A program made the position numbers and the translations under genes. Positions 1 to 5,614 of a DNA stretch of 5,614 bases are shown one piece after another. Source of the stretch: Candidatus Falkowbacteria bacterium CG10_big_fil_rev_8_21_14_0_10_39_9 (GTDB lineage: Bacteria; Patescibacteriota; Patescibacteriia; Patescibacteriales; UBA12465). Under the pieces are notes generated by a model. That model saw only the letters and a list, made by a program, of their open reading frames with translations, made no database searches and was not told where the DNA came from. Position 1 is the first letter of the stretch. The number at the start of each line of letters is the position of its first letter. The stretch spans positions 1 through 5,614 of the forward strand of contig PFAQ01000025.1 in NCBI GenBank assembly GCA_002778645.1, in the 5' to 3' direction.

Positions 1-648
1 CCGGGCGGTATTATAGACATGGATTGTACTCCTTTTGCTTGTGGCGAGAGTTTTATTGACTCCCGAGATGATCAATCTTATAATACCGTTAACATTAATA
101 ATCACTGCTGGCTAGCTAATAATCTAGCTTATCTTCCAAGCGTTGTTTCGAGCGATATAATTGATGATGGAATTCCTTATTATTATGTTTTTGATTATCA
201 AGGCACAGACGTGGTTCAAGCTAAGCCAGATTCTAATTATACTAATTATGGAGTTTTATATAACAATCCAGCGGCACAAACGGCTTGCCCATCTGGTTGG
301 CACTTACCCACTGACACTGAATGGACAGCCCTAACTAATTATTTGTCTATTGACGGCCAAGGTGGTTCGGGCAATTTTCCCGATATCGGAGGCAAATTAA
401 AAGAGGCCGGGACCAATCACTGGGAAACAGAATTTTGTGACGACGGAGAATCTCCATCTGCTGTTTGTAATAGTTCGGGTTTTACTAGCCGCCCAGGTGG
501 CTATATGGATTCTTCTATTAATACTTTTAGATATTCTGGTGTGGTAACTTATTTATGGTCGGCGACTGAAAATACTAGTGGGAATGGATATTGGTTTCGA
601 TTCTTATATTCAACTGGCTCTAATATTATCAGGGGTAGCAATGGTTAA
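1..648 (+). CDS. FISUMP-domain surface protein, 5'-partial, ended early by an in-frame TAA
   Basis: The frame is open from the first base, so the gene begins outside the window. The ATG at 19 has no ribosome site and lies in linker sequence, so it is unlikely to be the start. Numbering from the first codon, 215 residues precede the TAA. FISUMP hallmarks appear in order: a DSRDDQSYNTV strand (about 20-30), HCW-ANNL (35-41), CPSGWHLPTDTEW (96-108), GGKLKEAG (130-137), SRPGGY (163-168) and LWSATE (185-190). These are features of the Fib_succ_major domain, which I take to have a C-type-lectin / formylglycine-enzyme-like fold found in surface proteins. No catalytic function is known. In Patescibacteria such domains often sit at the C terminus of pilin-like or secreted proteins, so an N-terminal signal is expected upstream but is not visible. 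The stop removes the conserved GFSVRC ending, which is still encoded downstream. Family assignment is firm; cellular role (adhesion or ligand binding) is inference. Confidence 0.85.
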   Translation, partial: PGGIIDMDCTPFACGESFIDSRDDQSYNTVNINNHCWLANNLAYLPSVVSSDIIDDGIPYYYVFDYQGTDVVQAKPDSNYTNYGVLYNNPAAQTACPSGWHLPTDTEWTALTNYLSIDGQGGSGNFPDIGGKLKEAGTNHWETEFCDDGESPSAVCNSSGFTSRPGGYMDSSINTFRYSGVVTYLWSATENTSGNGYWFRFLYSTGSNIIRGSNG

Positions 649-684
649 AATTTTGGTTTCTCGGTGCGCTGTATCCAAGATTAA
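646..684 (+). other. In-frame stop followed by the orphaned FISUMP C-terminal codons
   Basis: The TAA at 646-648 is followed in the same frame by eleven sense codons reading NFGFSVRCIQD and then a second TAA at 682-684. FISUMP domains normally end in (N)GFSVRC plus two to four residues, so this is the natural end of the domain displaced behind a stop, not chance sequence. One base change (for example from AAA, CAA or GAA) would restore the full frame. TAA also ends topA, pth and the 149-residue gene here, so code reassignment does not explain it. A recent nonsense mutation, a sequencing or assembly error, or readthrough remain possible. Confidence 0.85.
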
Positions 685-700
685 TTAAAATATAAAAGAC

Positions 701-742
701 TATAAAAAAAGACACTTCTAATAAGAGGTGTCTTTTTTTATA
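701..742 (+). terminator. Rho-independent terminator between convergent genes
   Basis: A long hairpin lies 16 bases after the second stop of the FISUMP gene. The core stem pairs 711-719 with 724-732 around a 4-base loop (AATA). It has one T-G wobble (716/727) when read as plus-strand RNA. It is extended by seven A (704-710) facing seven T (733-739) and three more A/T pairs, giving about 19 stem pairs. The wobble becomes an A/C mismatch in minus-strand RNA, so it suits the plus-strand gene best. The flanking A and T tracts would still let it act on topA, whose stop is at 758. Confidence 0.9.
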
Positions 743-757
743 AACTATCTTTTATTT

Positions 758-2983
758 TTATTTTGTAAAACCACAGGCCCGATCACTGCATTTAATTGCT
801 TCCTTATCTTCAATCAGCAGTGACTGACATTCGGGGCACTTCTCACCCGTTGGCTTGCCCCAATAGGCATTCTTACAATCAGGATAAGCACTACAAGCGT
901 AGAAAGCGCCACGGCGACTAAACTTCTTAACAATCTCACCCTTGCCACAAGCGGGACAGATCACCTTAACCGCGTTCTCCTCTGGAATGTTCTTGATATT
1001 CTTACAACCAGGATAAGCACTACAACCCAAGAAAGGACCGAAATTGCCATTCTTGACGGACATGGGTGAACCACACTTGTCGCAAACTTCACTAGCAAAC
1101 CGAGTCTTCAAAACATCAAGCTTAGCTGCCGCCTCAGGAGACACTTGGACTCCAGCCTTAGGTTCGCCGGTTGATTTAATGTTCTTGCAAGTGGGATAGT
1201 TACTGCAGGCCAAGAACTTGCCATAACGTCCAGTTTTGACAATCATCGGTGAACCGCACTTGTCGCAAATCTCGCTTGATTTTTCTTCTGGCATAATATT
1301 TTCTTTGTTAACTTCTTTATATTTTTCTTCTAAATTTTGATGAAAGGGTAAATAGAAATCTCTGATAACTGGCACCCAGGCCTTTTTACCAACCGCCACC
1401 TCATCTAAGTTATTTTCCATTTCGGCGGTAAACTTGAAATCAACGATATGATGAAAGTGAGCAACTAAGAGATCAATGACCACAAAAGCAATTTCAGTCG
1501 GGCCCAAGCGTTTTTTGTCATCCCGGAAGACATAATTGCGATCAATGACGGTGGAAATTGTCGGAGCATAAGTGGAAGGACGGCCAATACCATATTTTTC
1601 CATTTCTTTAACCAGGCCAGCATCAGAGTAGCGAGCTGGTGGTACAGTAAAATGCTGATCACCGCCCAACTTTTCTAAATTTAATTTCTCCCCCGCACTG
1701 AGCTCTGGCATAGTCTGATCCTTAGTTGATTCAGGATAAACTTTTAGATAGCCGAGGAATTTCAAAACTTGGCCTGAGGCACGGAAATGATAGGGAGTGG
1801 CGAGAGCGGCAATATCAATAACAGTTACCGCCAACAAGGCCGCTGGCATTTGAGTGGCCACTGATCGCTGCCAAATTAATTTATATAAACGATATTGATT
1901 TGGTTCTAATTTAACTTTTAGATCTTCTGGATTATTACTAACTTCAGTTGGTCGAATAGCTTCGTGAGCTTCTTGGGCATTTTTACTTTTAGTTTTGAAA
2001 ACTTGGCCACCAGAAATGGCGTATTCCTTGCCCAACTCTTTAATTAAATATTCATAAGCATCGGTGATAAACTTAGCCGATAAGTTTAAAGAATCAGTTC
2101 TCATGTAGGTGATAAAGCCCTGCTCATATAATTTCTGGGCGACCATCATGGTTTGCTTAGCACTGAATCCCAAAAAACGATTAGCGGTTTGTTGCAAAGT
2201 GGAAGTGGTAAATGGAGCTGGGGCCTTTTTCTGACTATCTTTATGCTCCACTTTAGAGATTTCATATTCCGCTCCTTTTAATGAGGCAATAATTTCATCG
2301 GCCTGCTCTTTGTTTTTGATAAACAGCTTCTCGATCGTCTTGTTGTTGATCTTGTTCAAATCAGCACTGAACTTGATTTCCTTGTCAGTAATTTTAGAAA
2401 AATCTCCCGTAATACTCCAATACTCTTCGCAGTTAAAAGCCTTGATTTCTCTCTCTCGTTCGACAATTAAACGAACCGCTACGCTCTGCACTCGACCAGC
2501 AGACAAGCCACGAGCCACCTTCTTCCAAAGGAAAGGTGAGAGTTCATAACCCACTAAACGATCTAATATTCTTCTGGCTTGTTGAGCGTCAACTAATTTC
2601 TGATCAATTACCCGCGGATGTTCCAGCGCTCCCAAAATAGCCGCCTTAGTAATTTCATGGAAAACAATTCGTTTGGCCTTTTTGGAGTTCAACTTCAAAG
2701 TCTCACTCAAGTGCCAAGCAATCGCTTCTCCTTCGCGGTCCTCGTCCGAAGCCAGAATAACCTCAGTGGCTGATGCTGCCAGCTTCTTGAGGTTGTTAAG
2801 ATTCTTCTTGGCTTTGTCCGGCACAATATAACTAGGTTGAAAATCATGTTCAATGTCCACCCCCATTGTACTCACCGGTAAATCGCGCACATGGCCAAAA
2901 GAGGATTCGACTTTATAGCCTAATCCCAAAAATTTGCTGATAGTCTTCGCTTTAGTGGGTGACTCCACGATAATTAGATTCAT
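758..2983 (-). CDS. topA: DNA topoisomerase I (type IA)
   Basis: This 741-residue type IA topoisomerase relaxes negative supercoils through a transient 5'-phosphotyrosyl break in one strand. The TOPRIM domain opens with LIIVESPTKAKTI (E7) and contains SDEDREGE, giving the metal-binding D80, D82 and E84. The catalytic segment FITYMRTDS places the active tyrosine at Y293 and the helping arginine at R295. RGLSAGRVQSVAVRLIVERE (about 158-177) and GIGRPSTYA (465-473) are further family signatures. The C-terminal tail carries four C4 zinc ribbons: C573/576/593/599, C634/637/654/660, C676/679/697/703 and C716/719/732/737. Nothing essential is missing, and the length is normal for bacteria. The ATG start directly precedes the conserved NLIIVESPTKAK. 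No Shine-Dalgarno site lies upstream of it, although a promoter does (3018-3045). The gene converges on the FISUMP gene and ends in TAA. Confidence 0.99.
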   Translation of the reverse strand: MNLIIVESPTKAKTISKFLGLGYKVESSFGHVRDLPVSTMGVDIEHDFQPSYIVPDKAKKNLNNLKKLAASATEVILASDEDREGEAIAWHLSETLKLNSKKAKRIVFHEITKAAILGALEHPRVIDQKLVDAQQARRILDRLVGYELSPFLWKKVARGLSAGRVQSVAVRLIVEREREIKAFNCEEYWSITGDFSKITDKEIKFSADLNKINNKTIEKLFIKNKEQADEIIASLKGAEYEISKVEHKDSQKKAPAPFTTSTLQQTANRFLGFSAKQTMMVAQKLYEQGFITYMRTDSLNLSAKFITDAYEYLIKELGKEYAISGGQVFKTKSKNAQEAHEAIRPTEVSNNPEDLKVKLEPNQYRLYKLIWQRSVATQMPAALLAVTVIDIAALATPYHFRASGQVLKFLGYLKVYPESTKDQTMPELSAGEKLNLEKLGGDQHFTVPPARYSDAGLVKEMEKYGIGRPSTYAPTISTVIDRNYVFRDDKKRLGPTEIAFVVIDLLVAHFHHIVDFKFTAEMENNLDEVAVGKKAWVPVIRDFYLPFHQNLEEKYKEVNKENIMPEEKSSEICDKCGSPMIVKTGRYGKFLACSNYPTCKNIKSTGEPKAGVQVSPEAAAKLDVLKTRFASEVCDKCGSPMSVKNGNFGPFLGCSAYPGCKNIKNIPEENAVKVICPACGKGEIVKKFSRRGAFYACSAYPDCKNAYWGKPTGEKCPECQSLLIEDKEAIKCSDRACGFTK

Positions 2984-3017
2984 AGTTATCTAAAAAATGA
3001 GATATATAATATAACCT

Positions 3018-3045
3018 ATTGTACTTGTTCTCCCAAGACTGTCAA
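3018..3045 (-). promoter_or_regulatory. Putative sigma-70 promoter of topA
   Basis: On the minus strand a perfect -35 TTGACA (3040-3045) and a -10 TACAAT (3018-3023, 5 of 6) are spaced by 16 bases. Transcription would begin near 3011, giving a leader of about 28 bases. A second overlapping choice is TTGGGA (3031-3036), 17 bases, then TATATT (3008-3013), with a start near 3001. Either leader is A/T-rich and lacks an AGGAGG-like site before the ATG. The promoter lies just beyond the terminator of the upstream gene, so topA is probably its own transcription unit. Prediction from motif matching only. Confidence 0.65.
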
Positions 3046-3066
3046 GATGAAGCAAAAAAGTTAAAT

Positions 3067-3108
3067 AAAAAAGCCCTAGAATGTTTTATTAAAACAAACT
3101 AAGGCTTT
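3067..3108 (-). terminator. Rho-independent terminator of the 149-residue gene
   Basis: Read on the minus strand, the hairpin pairs 3103-3108 with 3070-3075 (AAAGCC/GGCTTT). A G-T wobble follows, then CTA/TAG pairs (3099-3101 with 3077-3079), a small T/T internal loop, and a TGTTTT/AAAACA inner stem (3091-3096 with 3082-3087) around a 3-base loop. Six T complement 3067-3072 at the 3' side. The plus-strand direction has no T-run, so the terminator serves the gene whose stop is at 3126, about 18 bases away. Confidence 0.85.
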
Positions 3109-3125
3109 GAGCTAAAAAAGAAAAT

Positions 3126-3575
3126 TTAAGCAGCAATCAATATCTCATTTACGGCATAGAAATCTTGCGTAAATGGCTGCCAACTGCAAAACCACTTACC
3201 ATATTCCCAGTATAAATACCTAACCCACAAGACTCCATTGGGACTTTCATAGATAGTGCCCCAGAAATAAATATACTTACCTTTCCAGGTATTGGGAATA
3301 AATCTGGAATGATCCAAAAGGTGATCTAATAAATTAGCATTCAAGACTGGCTTGTCGGCTAACTCTTGCATTAATTCTGGGCCACCAACTCCACCGCCTT
3401 TTTGTTTTTCTGAAATAAAAAGGGAAACCTTTTTATTCCTAAACCTATAGAAGCCGTCTCTTCGATGCTCCTTGACTGCCATATTGGAAATGGCATAGGG
3501 TTTGGCATCTAGATCAACCCAACGGGGACCGAGAAAAAACAGAGCAATTTCTCTTATCAAAACTTTTAATCTCAT
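3126..3575 (-). CDS. Uncharacterised tryptophan-rich 149-residue protein
   Basis: I cannot assign a known family or function. The N-terminal stretch MRLKVLIREIALFFLG is hydrophobic with basic residues; it could be an amphipathic helix or a weak membrane anchor, but it is short and lacks a clear signal-peptidase site. Residues 35-58 are basic and strand-like. A glycine turn (60-65) is followed by a likely helical segment (about 66-90, ELMQELADK then NLLDHLLDH). The C-terminal third is aromatic and strand-like: YIYFWGTIYE, WVRYLYW and WFCSWQP, with six of the seven tryptophans between 97 and 132. From memory, not a search, small proteins with an FWGTIY...VRYLYW pattern occur in Patescibacteria genomes and have no described role. 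A perfect Shine-Dalgarno site fixes the ATG, and the gene has its own promoter and terminator between pth and topA. Expression is therefore likely; function is unknown. Confidence 0.82.
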   Translation of the reverse strand: MRLKVLIREIALFFLGPRWVDLDAKPYAISNMAVKEHRRDGFYRFRNKKVSLFISEKQKGGGVGGPELMQELADKPVLNANLLDHLLDHSRFIPNTWKGKYIYFWGTIYESPNGVLWVRYLYWEYGKWFCSWQPFTQDFYAVNEILIAA

Positions 3576-3582
3576 CTTTTTT

Positions 3583-3588
3583 CCTCCT
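3583..3588 (-). promoter_or_regulatory. Strong Shine-Dalgarno site of the 149-residue gene
   Basis: AGGAGG on the minus strand ends seven bases before the ATG at 3573-3575, which is ideal spacing. It decides the start codon. It is also the only strong Shine-Dalgarno site among the starts visible in this window: topA and pth have none. Confidence 0.9.
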
Positions 3589-3632
3589 TATATATTTTGC
3601 TTTTAAATTAATGGACATTACTAAACAACAGC

Positions 3633-3661
3633 ATTTAATCATATAACGACTATTTTGTCAA
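3633..3661 (-). promoter_or_regulatory. Putative sigma-70 promoter of the 149-residue gene
   Basis: On the minus strand a perfect -35 TTGACA (3656-3661) is followed after 17 bases by TTAAAT (3633-3638, 4 of 6). A TG one base upstream of the -10 (3640-3641) makes it an extended -10. Transcription would start near 3626, leaving a leader of about 50 bases that contains the AGGAGG. The promoter begins just after the T-run of the pth terminator, which supports a separate transcription unit. Confidence 0.65.
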
Positions 3662-3665
3662 TCAG

Positions 3666-3696
3666 AAAAACAAAAAAGAGCCATAAACAGCTCTTT
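3666..3696 (-). terminator. Rho-independent terminator of pth
   Basis: On the minus strand AAAGAGC (3690-3696) pairs with GCTCTTT (3675-3681) around an 8-base loop (3682-3689). A T-rich tail follows: six T complement 3672-3677, then G, then five T (3666-3670). It lies 15 bases past the pth stop at 3712. No T-run follows in the plus direction, so it acts on minus-strand transcripts. Confidence 0.88.
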
Positions 3697-3711
3697 CTAT
3701 AAACTCCTGCA

Positions 3712-4251
3712 TTATATCTCCTTCCTAATATCTTCTATTAACCTCTCAATCTCTTTTAACTCCTCCGCCTTCAATCTCCCCAGAACAAATTTGTCCGCTG
3801 GAATCCTCTCCCTATCCGCCGTTCTAATACCGACTCTAATGCGCTTGAAATTCAAAGTCTTAGTGTGATTAATAATGGATTGCACACCATTGTGTCCGGC
3901 ACTGCGAGAGCCAACCGCTACTTTTATTTTACCCAAATCAACATCCAGATCGTCGTGAATGACAGTTAGGGCTTGAGACAGGTCACTATCTTTCTGGGAA
4001 AACAGTCCCATGGTTTTAGGTAGCAGGTGATAATAATTGAGGGCAGCTGTTGTCGCCATCCCCGAATTATTCATAAAAGTCTGAGGCTTAACATAAATAT
4101 CGCCGCCCTGTTCATAGACGAGAGCATTCCACTTCTTATTGAGCGACCACCTGACCTTCCCCAGAATCGCATCCAAAACCAACCAGCCGACATTGTGGCG
4201 AGTTTTAGAATATTCTTCTCCGGGATTGCCTAAGCCAACGATGATTTTCAT
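3712..4251 (-). CDS. pth: Peptidyl-tRNA hydrolase
   Basis: This 179-residue cytoplasmic enzyme hydrolyses the ester bond of peptidyl-tRNAs dropped from stalled ribosomes, recycling tRNA. The family signature is intact: IIVGLGNPGEEYSKTRHNVGW supplies N9 and the catalytic H19. QTFMNNSG supplies N61 (E. coli N68). VIHDDLDV supplies D100 (E. coli D93), and SAGHNG supplies N121 (E. coli N114). Between LLP (76-78) and LTVIHDD there is an extra hydrophilic stretch (about 80-93) roughly ten residues longer than in the E. coli enzyme, likely a surface loop. The C terminus is slightly short but within family range (about 180-195). The ATG directly precedes the conserved KIIVGLGNPG. It has no Shine-Dalgarno site; instead a TATAAT box lies eight bases upstream, implying a nearly leaderless message. 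der lies 65 bases upstream on the same strand. Confidence 0.98.
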   Translation of the reverse strand: MKIIVGLGNPGEEYSKTRHNVGWLVLDAILGKVRWSLNKKWNALVYEQGGDIYVKPQTFMNNSGMATTAALNYYHLLPKTMGLFSQKDSDLSQALTVIHDDLDVDLGKIKVAVGSRSAGHNGVQSIINHTKTLNFKRIRVGIRTADRERIPADKFVLGRLKAEELKEIERLIEDIRKEI

Positions 4252-4259
4252 ATAAGTTA

Positions 4260-4268
4260 ATTATAGCA
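4260..4268 (-). promoter_or_regulatory. Extended -10 promoter giving a near-leaderless pth message
   Basis: The minus strand reads TGCTATAAT at 4260-4268, a perfect -10 TATAAT with the TG of an extended -10. Only eight bases (4252-4259) separate it from the pth ATG, so a start six to seven bases downstream would fall at about 4253-4254, leaving a leader of two or three bases. The -35 region is poor; TTGTCC (4281-4286) matches 4 of 6 but at a short 15-base spacing. Extended -10 promoters often need no good -35. Motif-based prediction. Confidence 0.65.
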
Positions 4269-4284
4269 GATAATCGGGAGGGAC

Positions 4285-4313
4285 AAAACAGACGCCCTAT
4301 TAGACGTCTGTTT
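4285..4313 (-). terminator. Hairpin after der, probable weak terminator
   Basis: AAACAGACG (4305-4313 on the minus strand) pairs with CGTCTGTTT (4286-4294) in a perfect 9-base stem around a 10-base loop. It begins three bases after the der TAG at 4317-4319. The T tail is only four long (4285-4288) before GTCCC, so termination may be partial and some der transcripts may run into pth. The tail overlaps the -35 region of the pth promoter. Confidence 0.6.
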
Positions 4314-4316
4314 ATA

Positions 4317-5614
4317 CTACTTCTGTTCAGTTTGCATTTCAGCGGCTCGCTCTTCCGAAATACTATGAGTCTTGATATTCTTGGTCACTCGAATACCGAT
4401 CGGAGTACCAACGATATGAAATTGTTCTCTTAACTTATTTTCAATAAAGCGGACATAGGAGAAGTGCAGATCATCATGGGAACCGATTCGAACTTCAAAA
4501 CGCGGTGGATTAATTTTAGTTTGAAAAAGATGATAGATGTGAGGATGGCCAATGCCCTTGCCTTTAGATGGTTTGTGAATCTTGACAATCCGTTTCAAAA
4601 ATTTATCTAACTGAGAATTACTGAGCTGGACTTTTCGCGCTTCAGCAATATCGAGCACCAAATCAAATATCTTATCAACTTTCGCTCCAGTTTTAGCTGA
4701 CAGAAAATGAATTGGAGCCCAAGTACAGAAAGGCAATTTTTTATAAATATCGGCGGTCCATTTTTTGACGTCGCGGCCAGGAATCAGATCCCATTTATTA
4801 GCTAAAATGATAAAGCTCTTTCTGACATCGGTAATTTCTTCAATAATCTTAGCGTCTTGATGAGTAATTTCCTGACTGATATCGAGCATCAAAAGCGCAA
4901 TATCGGCGTGCTTCAGCGTAGCCAGTGATTTCATAATGCCATATTTTTCCAAGCGTTCGGCTTTATGGCCATGCTTAGAAATACCGGCCGTATCAATAAC
5001 ATTAATAGTCTTATCTTTATAGATAACCTGCGTTTTCTGCGGTTCCCGGGTAGTGTGTGGAATGTCACTGACAATCACCCGTTCATAACCCAAAATAGAG
5101 TTCAGCAATGAAGACTTGCCCACATTGGGCTTACCGATAACACAAACACTAATCGGACGATTCTCATCTTGAATGCCTTCGCCAGCAATCTCTTCCTCCT
5201 CAGTATAACCCTCCCATTTTGGTTTCTGGGCCGCTTTGTCTTCGGGTAAAAAGCTCACTACCTTTTCCAGTAAGTCACCCGTACCGGAACCCGAAGCAGC
5301 TGAAATGTAGACCGGCTCGCCCAGCCCCAGTTTGTTAAAAATAGCGGCTTCATTTTTTTGGCGATAGTTATCAACTTTGTTAACCACCAGCACCAAACGC
5401 TCCTTAAACTCTTTTCGTTTCTGAAAAAATTTAGCCATGTCTCTGTCGGCCGGCATGATACCAGATTTATTATCAACCATCAAAATAATGACAGCGGCTT
5501 TTTTGAAAAAAGTAACTACTTGTTTCTGAGTTTTCAAATCAATACTGTTGAGAGGATTATTCAATAATTTCTTGTCCGACAAATATTTAACATCAATAAT
5601 ACCAGCCGTATCGA
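4317..5614 (-). CDS. der: Ribosome assembly GTPase Der (EngA), 5'-partial
   Basis: Der is a double-GTPase that binds 50S precursors and is essential for large-subunit maturation. The frame is open to the window edge; 431 codons are present, and the missing start should lie roughly 50-60 codons upstream. A TTG at 5580-5582 is an internal leucine, not the start. Numbering from the first complete codon, GTPase domain 1 begins at its G3 motif DTAG (1-4) and shows VVNKVD (G4, about 76-81) and SAASG (G5, about 104). Its P-loop is outside the window. An acidic linker (about 134-148) leads to domain 2: GKPNVGKS (160-167), TTR (187-189), DTAG (207-210), ANKWD (271-275) and SAK (305-307). The C-terminal KH-like domain contains INPPRFEVRI, HFSYVRFIENKLRE and GTPIGIRV. 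It is followed by a hydrophilic tail of about 20 residues. The gene ends in TAG. Upstream control is not visible. Confidence 0.98.
   Translation of the reverse strand, partial: DTAGIIDVKYLSDKKLLNNPLNSIDLKTQKQVVTFFKKAAVIILMVDNKSGIMPADRDMAKFFQKRKEFKERLVLVVNKVDNYRQKNEAAIFNKLGLGEPVYISAASGSGTGDLLEKVVSFLPEDKAAQKPKWEGYTEEEEIAGEGIQDENRPISVCVIGKPNVGKSSLLNSILGYERVIVSDIPHTTREPQKTQVIYKDKTINVIDTAGISKHGHKAERLEKYGIMKSLATLKHADIALLMLDISQEITHQDAKIIEEITDVRKSFIILANKWDLIPGRDVKKWTADIYKKLPFCTWAPIHFLSAKTGAKVDKIFDLVLDIAEARKVQLSNSQLDKFLKRIVKIHKPSKGKGIGHPHIYHLFQTKINPPRFEVRIGSHDDLHFSYVRFIENKLREQFHIVGTPIGIRVTKNIKTHSISEERAAEMQTEQK

Noticed and set aside
19..21. ATG at 19 as the true start of the FISUMP protein
   Set aside because: The frame stays open to base 1, no ribosome site or promoter precedes it in the 18 bases available, and it falls inside a linker typical of longer proteins.
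646..648. TAA reassigned as a sense codon
   Set aside because: TAA terminates topA, pth and the 149-residue gene here. The known Patescibacteria reassignment concerns TGA, and no in-frame TGA is seen.
1465..1662. 65-codon minus-strand open frame inside topA
   Set aside because: It overlaps the well-conserved catalytic part of topA in another frame, with no domain or ribosome site of its own.
2310..2549. 79-codon plus-strand open frame opposite topA
   Set aside because: Antisense to conserved topA sequence; composition looks like a reverse-frame shadow with no start signals.
3067..3108. Inverted repeat between topA and the orphan gene as an insertion-sequence end or mobile miniature element
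   Set aside because: A one-sided T-run and position just after a stop codon fit a terminator; no transposase, target duplication or second copy is visible.
4027..4233. 68-codon plus-strand open frame opposite pth
   Set aside because: Antisense to the conserved N-terminal half of pth, with no recognisable protein features.
5258..5567. Open frames on both strands overlapping der GTPase domain 1
   Set aside because: Both lie within the conserved der frame and show no independent start signals or family motifs.
5580..5582. TTG as an alternative start of der
   Set aside because: The frame continues upstream to the window edge and includes DTAG, the G3 motif of GTPase domain 1, so the TTG is an internal leucine.
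1..5614. tRNA, rRNA, CRISPR array or riboswitch
   Set aside because: The gaps between genes are 65-142 bases and are accounted for by terminators and promoters; no cloverleaf, direct-repeat array or conserved aptamer was seen.

Overview
This 5.6 kb window looks like bacterial chromosome from a candidate-phyla-radiation (Patescibacteria) type organism. GC is moderate to low (about 40% by eye). Genes are small and compact, the standard genetic code is used (four genes end in TAA or TAG and none carries an in-frame TGA), and Shine-Dalgarno use is mixed. The lineage is inferred from gene style and from the pairing of a FISUMP-type surface protein with core housekeeping genes. It was not tested by phylogeny.

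Layout from left to right. Positions 1-684 on the plus strand hold the 3' part of a secreted or surface-type protein with a Fibrobacter succinogenes major paralogous (FISUMP) domain, whose 5' end lies outside the window. Its frame is broken by an in-frame TAA at 646-648. The eleven codons after that stop encode exactly the conserved FISUMP ending (NFGFSVRCIQD). A strong hairpin terminator at 701-742 separates it from the convergent topA.

The rest of the window reads on the minus strand, in transcription order der (4317-5614, 5' end outside the window), pth (3712-4251), an unrecognised 149-residue gene (3126-3575) and topA (758-2983). Each of the gaps between them holds a hairpin ending the upstream gene and a sigma-70-like promoter starting the next one. 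This region therefore looks like a chain of single-gene transcription units rather than one operon. No stretch longer than 300 bases lacks a gene.

der (ribosome assembly GTPase), pth (peptidyl-tRNA recycling) and topA (relaxation of negative supercoils) are core functions. The 149-residue gene has a good promoter, a perfect Shine-Dalgarno site and its own terminator, so it is probably expressed, but its role is unknown. pth seems to be transcribed from an extended -10 promoter so close to its ATG that its message would be nearly leaderless. No complete new system is visible. The points most worth checking are the interrupted FISUMP ending, with a possible but unproven link to diversity-generating retroelements, the orphan tryptophan-rich protein, and the leaderless pth promoter.
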